Assembly: GCA_018894105.1 (NCBI GenBank)
Contig: CM032117.1
Span: 40,032,501-40,096,500, forward strand
Reading direction: 5' to 3'
Source: Jacaranda mimosifolia
Taxonomy: Eukaryota; Streptophyta; Magnoliopsida; Lamiales; Bignoniaceae
Length of the DNA: 64,000 nucleotides
The position numbers were made by a program, and so were the translations under genes. Shown piece after piece: positions 58,678 through 64,000 of this stretch (the first letter of the stretch is position 1; every line of letters begins with the position of its first letter). The notes beneath the pieces are model-generated. The model saw nothing but the letters and a program-made list of their open reading frames with translations, was not told the origin of the DNA and did not search any database.

Positions 58678-60597
58678 TGATCTGTTGATGTCTTCATCAA
58701 CACATACACAAGGACTCCAAGTGTCTGCGGTGCCCAAACTCAACTCTGCTCACTTTCACATTGTATGAATGGTAGCTCCTCTGAGCTCTAAACAATGTAC
58801 CTCTGCACAACTTAGTACATTCCCCTGAACAGATGCTCCTTTGAGCACTCAAAACGGTGCCTCTGCACAACTCGATTTGTTCCTCTGAACAGTGCCTCCA
58901 AGCATAACTCAAAAAAAGCCTACACGGCAACTTGATGATCACAAAAAAAAAAAAAATTGGCCTTCAACATTGCCAACTCTGCTCAAATCAAATCATGAAA
59001 TGGGGAGTCCATGTACGATCTCCATACTCTCCCCTATTGGAGGTGTTGCCGTCCTTGGAAAACACGCATGCTCTTCAAGTGACTACCATTAGCCAACTTG
59101 AACCCAAAACTTGGGGCCTCTGCCCAATCTCAAACTCGGCTATTCAGCACGACCAACTCTACCAACTGACATTGCATAAGGAGCCTAGAGCTCCGCTCAA
59201 AATCTACTCATAGAACCTGCTGCTCACTTAGTTTTGCATATGAGACCTCGTGCCTCTCTCAATTTTGGTCATGAGGTCTGACACCCCTCTCAATTCTCAT
59301 ACTCAATTACCCCTCTCAAAAATCCCTTGACCGTGGGGCCCATATACCGGTGTCGGAATCTCTTCGAAGAACATCCCAATTTAGCTCAAAATGGCTTGGT
59401 AGGCTCATCCACTCAAGCTCGAAACAAGTCTCAACTTGACTGCATCTAAAATGGGATCTCTTTGTCACAAACAGAATTGGAATTAATTTCAATTCCAAAC
59501 TTAATAGCTGTGCGTCCCTGTTTGGAGCACGCAGTTTCGCTCAAGAAACTTATTCTCCAACCAGGAAACTCAAATACTCATAAAGTCTCTACACTATGTT
59601 CGAGACTTCTGGTAGCTTCTCAACTCAAAATCTTTATTCCTATAATGTCCAATAAAAATTCTTAGCTCTCAACGCAATTCAGTGCACCTCATGTGCTGTG
59701 GCACCTCTACGCCGACTCAATAATATGCTTGTCTTTCTTCTCGTGGAAAGTTTCTCCTCAACTCAAAGATGGTATCCCATTTACCAAAATGACCTCATCG
59801 CCTTGATCATTTCCTAACTTGCGGCCCTCCACAACATGGTTCCTTATCCTTGCAAATGTGGCTCACTCAATCCACCTGGCTCTCCGGCATGTCTCCTCAT
59901 GGAAGTCAAGATGAATATTTCATACTAATTATGTTACCAAAATTTTCCCACAAAATGGTCAATAGCCTACCTGTCCAAAAATAACTTACTCGATCTATCG
60001 ATTTCTTATTTTTAGTAGCCATGCGCCTAGCACAAACAAACTGCAAACCAAAAGTTATTGATTTTGCCAATAGAGTTCAATTGTAGTCACTAGTAAGCAC
60101 AAAACAATCAGACTAATGCACTTTACCCAATCATAGCGGCCGTACTGCAAATTAGATACTAGATTTACTCAATCTACATGTATCAATAGCTCAGTACTCC
60201 AGTAATACTCTTTGAGTGTTACCGACCACAACTGAATAATTAAGTTACTAGAATCTGCCCAACTGACATTTGTACCAGAACTTGGGTTAATAAGCTTTGC
60301 CCAAGCTATAATCGTCAAAAACAGTGATCTCAGAGCCAAACTATTGCACATCCCCAAAATCATATCCAATCCACAAATAGCTCATTGAAGCATTTTAAAG
60401 CCAAAGATAACAAGCCAACACAATCTGCGCTGCAAACCAACATGATTCAGTCAATAAGTCCTAGCTTTAAACTAACTTGCTCGTGTAGAGTTTGTGTGCT
60501 AACCCCCTATTCAAAGAGCATCTGGGTTTTCAGAAGGTAGATTGTCTGATCGGCTCATTTCACGTCCTAACTGAATTCTCACACAATAAAAACTCAA
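58678..60597 (-). other. Interior of the LARD-like element
   Basis: No conserved protein. Imperfect ~60-bp repeats with CCTCTGCACAACTC and CCTCTGAACAGTGCCTCC occur at about 58765-58905. Short open stretches in several frames lack any family motif. Confidence 0.6.
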
Positions 60598-60609
60598 GCT
60601 CTGATACCA
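60598..60609 (-). other. tRNA-iMet primer-binding site
   Basis: The minus strand TGGTATCAGAGC lies three bases from the 5' LTR end. It is a standard plant LTR element primer site. Confidence 0.88.
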
Positions 60610-60612
60610 CTT

Positions 60613-62082
60613 TGTCACGGATGGATCCACTCATTCTGCCTAGTAGCTTACTCATTGAATGCCCACATTCGCCAAAGGTTTACATCTATCATGCCATGTG
60701 AGTTTTCTCAACGGTCTCTAACTAGTCAGCATGCACGTTCTCAATCTTAGGTCCCTTACGTGTATCTCTCGATGACAAATGAGCAATCTCACTCCATCTC
60801 AACATTGAGGGTTGCTTGCATACCCACAACGTAATCCTTATGCTCATCACTCGCTCGGAGCGCTTAGGCCGTGCCTAGTGCCCTTTGTTTGTGCCTTGCT
60901 CGAGTAAGGCCACATGTAAGTCTAAGGCTTATGTGATGTGCCATCACCTTATATTAGTCCCACATGGTGCGTTAGACATCGTTTCTCGCTCACTAGCATC
61001 ATGCATCAACTTACCTGCTATGCGGCAGCGTCTTACGACAACATCTCTTAAGCCAATGGACCCCACAGCAAGGCTAGAATTGATAGCGCATGTTTTACGA
61101 GTTAGTTCACGAGATATTTGGGTGCTTGTCTCGATCACTCAATCGGCCTTGAGGTGTTGCCCCATAATTTTTGAAGCCGTGGGGCAATAACATTTTTGTC
61201 TCGCAACCTCTAGGCACTTTCCTAGACCCAACATGGGTCTCCTAGCTTTATGCCAGCCGTTTGGTTCCCAACCTACCTGGTAACTCTAAACATTCATGTG
61301 AGATATCTAGAGCCGGCCCTTGAAGGCTCTCAATTGCCTTCAAGGAGCTACTTGATTAGTACAATTATAGTATGGAGAGGATCAGCTGATGCCTACCATT
61401 GCATGCCCACCCACCATCCCTCAGACATGCATGTACCCCTTATAATATGCTTAGAAAAGAAAACTCTTTTCCCCATAGTAGACACTGAAATGCCAAGGAG
61501 GTATACATTTTTGTAACTCCCTCATTGACATCCAAATCACTCACCACTTTAACTGATGGATAGCGCCTGGCTTCTACATTAACTCTGCAAAGTTTCAGCC
61601 TTGCCCGATTCTCCATGGAATAGGATTTGCCCTCACAATAAGCTAGAATTACAATAATGCCATTGCAATGCCACATTCTAAAGATTTTCACCGTTTCTTA
61701 TCCAAATGGAACCGTCTATTGTTGAAACTTGGTGGAAACATTCCCAACACTCCAAGGAATACCCCATAAAAATATTTTCACAAAACTCCAACTATAAGTC
61801 ACTCTGCTTAATCCATATTCATGCTACTCGCACTCAAGAGACCGCTCTAGATCGCCCTTAATGTTCGGTGCCCAAAAGGACACGAAATGACTTCAAAATT
61901 GGTGGGAAGCATCCTCATAGCTCAAGGAATATGCCACTAAAATAGTTTTTCAATCCACACCTCGTAAGAGTCTCTTCTCATGGGTCGATTCTACCCTAAC
62001 GCGCTAGCTAACAACGCCTTGTCGCTCCTAATGCTTCCTCAAGTCATGGTCCCCACTCTACTCCACGGCACGACCCATGACA
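60613..62082 (-). repeat. 5' LTR of the LARD-like element
   Basis: 1470 bp, pair of 57082-58665, with an internal deletion near 60625-60655. Confidence 0.88.
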
Positions 62083-64000
62083 CCGAGGTACCCAAGATCT
62101 ATATAATCTAGTCCATGCTTGTTTTCAGGCATTGGACGACCTTATCTAAAGTTCGATTTAAGTTGAATAGAAGATCCTGGCCGAGGACTTAATGGTAGCC
62201 TTAAATTGCATTGCAAGCCTGAGGTTGGTTTGTCTACCATCTTTTGCTGCTTGCAGATGATTGAAAGTATAGTTTAGGTGATCAGATGTATGCTTCTTGG
62301 CTCTTCCCAAAAGACTTACTTTGCCCCTATAATAGTGATGGGCGCTACATATTTAACTAGGGTAAGCATGTCATTTCGACCCCACACTCAAACTACTATA
62401 AATACTAGTTCTCTTAAATGTCTTATATATGCATTTTAGTAGCTTAAATTGCCCTTTTTTTTTATCTCTATTACTCTTCCTAAGCTCGACTTGACTTAAG
62501 CACCGAAGGATTTCAGTGAAGGGCCACCTTGATAAGTCTGATGTGGTCTTTGTTTTGTAAGTTCGACCCTCCAAGTAGTTAACTCAAACATGCATCATTC
62601 GACCTTATATACTTTTCACCAAACTAATACCAAAATTTTACCCTACCAAAGCTTAGATTATCACCAATTATACATATTATGTTTCAAAAAGGGAAAAAAA
62701 AAAGCAAGCTTGGTGGTTTTATAAATGATTATCATGGGAAATATTTATATATATATATATTGTTTTTGCTACATCTAGTGATTTAAGGAGATATTTCACA
62801 TTCTCAATCTATGAATTAAATTGAGGATACTATGGTAATTGAATTTGCAACAGATAGGGGAAAAGAAGTACATAAAATGGTTATAAAAAATGGATTCAAT
62901 AACATAGTAGAAGCGATAACACAAAAAAGAATTTGACTCTTCTATAAATATTTGTAGTGTTCAAAATTTTTAAATTGAAAAAATAAACTAGGTTAAACTA
63001 AATAGATAAATAAGAAAAATGACAAAGAAAATCATATGTAGGACTTTAAAATCAGAGGATCCAAAAATATTTACCTCACAAAGCACAAATAATCGATCCA
63101 AATAACATCAAACTCTTTGAAACTTTAGGATATTCTTCAAGATGACTTCACAAATACAAAAGATGTGGAACATAGATAATTATGGTAGAAAAATATTTAT
63201 AATAAAATCTTCCTTTTATGAAGTATTTTTCTTTTTCTTTTTTAGGTTAATTAGGGAAAAGTAGCCAAACCTATTTTCAATTTAGCAATCAGACCCCATT
63301 TGAATTTTGTTTGTCTCCAATCCCTAGTCAAAGTTATTTTTTTTATTCAACTCCCCAGTTAAGTTAAAAAAACAAAAACAATCCCATTAAATTAAAATTA
63401 TCAAGAGACACTCCATTCAACCACTCACAAAACACGTTTCTTCAAAATAATTCTCCCCCTTCACGTTTTTTCTTCTTCTTCCCTTCATCTTCAAGATCGA
63501 TTCTCACTCTCTTAGATGATGCTATCTTCGCCTTTTCCCACTGGTGCTGCAACAACTGGCCTGCATTTATCGCTTCCCTTTCTTATTTTTGAACTAATTT
63601 TTCACCGTTTGTTGTGTTGCCCAAGCTAGAAAGGTTTTTGCTTCTCAATTGTAATTTTATCTTATATTATTCTGTATTGAAACACTGAAAAAAATTTCAT
63701 ACATTTCTTTGTTTGCTTCTTGTTTATCTAGGGTTAATTATTTTAGGCGTAATTTTGATATACTCAATTCACCCACAATCAATATCTCCTTTTATAAAAA
63801 CCTATAATGTAAGTTTTTTTGTACTTCGATATTATCAATTTATACTTCATTTGTTATTTTAAATGTATATATCAATTATCAATTATTTTTATTTAACAAT
63901 TATAAAGTTCATATAAGGTATAGTGTACATTAGTCGTTTGTAACTGAATTTTAAGAATATTATCTAACTTATAGTGTATACAAAGTGTATAAATTATGTT
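62083..64000. other. Intergenic to window end, nothing recognised
   Basis: Moderate composition to 62600, then strongly AT-rich. A pyrimidine-rich stretch at 63440-63530 (TTTTTTCTTCTTCTTCCC type) could be a 5' leader of a gene to the right, but no coding exon is visible. Confidence 0.45.

Larger units (their letters stand above)
57082..62082 (-). mobile_element. Non-coding LTR retrotransposon (LARD-like)
   Basis: Two direct repeats (57082-58665 and 60613-62082) begin TGTCAC and end CATGACA. Read on the minus strand, the right LTR is followed after three bases by TGGTATCAGAGC (60598-60609), the classic tRNA-iMet primer site. The left LTR is preceded by AGTGGGGAAAGA (58666-58677), a polypurine tract. 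All structural parts are therefore present. The ~1.95-kb interior has no gag or pol signature, so it is a non-autonomous LARD-type element. The flanks TTGAG (57077-57081) and CCGAG (62083-62087) match at only 3 of 5 bases, so the target duplication is uncertain. GC content is higher than in the neighbourhood. Confidence 0.85.

Noticed and set aside
1..64000. tRNA, rRNA or snRNA genes
   Set aside because: No cloverleaf with B-box/CCA context or rRNA motif was seen; the tRNA-like matches are retrotransposon primer sites.
1..64000. Integrated pararetrovirus or other viral copy
   Set aside because: All retroelement parts have LTRs and Tat/Athila-type or LARD structure; no viral coat or movement-protein signature was seen.

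Overview
This is AT-rich eukaryotic nuclear DNA that I read as a plant, probably eudicot, repeat-rich region. The evidence is Ty3/gypsy elements of Tat and Athila type, Helitron helicase and RPA-like remnants, hAT- and MULE-type non-autonomous elements, intron-split gene relics and fragments of plant gene families. I found no intact host protein-coding gene and no RNA gene. Species cannot be named from the sequence. Gene calls rest on remembered family patterns, since no search could be run.

Layout. 30-939: a hAT-like element with a perfect 8-bp target duplication. 1638-14040: a tandem array of a ~3.1-kb unit (a partial copy plus three copies) decorated by copy-specific insertions: hAT-type MITEs at 2348, 3119 and 13362, and a MULE-like element at 6301-7884. 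14449-17254: a multi-exon pseudogene of a Sel1-repeat (HCP-like) protein directly downstream. ~18300-29285: a decayed Helitron with helicase and RPA-like remnants, a MITE, a TA-rich stretch with a GC-rich island, and a possible B3-domain fragment. ~31590-55006: a second Helitron of the same terminal family. It carries fragments of at least three host genes (histone H2A, a RAN1/HMA-type copper ATPase, a methylesterase-type alpha/beta hydrolase).

The second Helitron was split by a 17.3-kb Tat-type LTR retrotransposon (35257-52594). That element was split in turn by a 7.2-kb Athila-like LTR element on the minus strand (37855-45069). Both retrotransposons have lost reverse transcriptase and RNase H, and in both the protease frame runs directly into an integrase segment. 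The Tat element also carries an antisense plant-mobile-domain (PMD) gene between integrase and the 3' LTR.

55007-57081 holds one MITE. 57082-62082 is a complete-ended, non-coding LTR element (LARD-like, minus strand) with a tRNA-iMet primer site and a polypurine tract. 62083-64000 shows nothing I can name.

The coding relics do not form a pathway. They belong to layered transposons whose relative ages follow from the nesting. The most unusual signals are the two independent protease-integrase fusions, the pair of same-family Helitrons (one helicase-bearing, one gene-capturing), and the array whose insertions record its duplication order.
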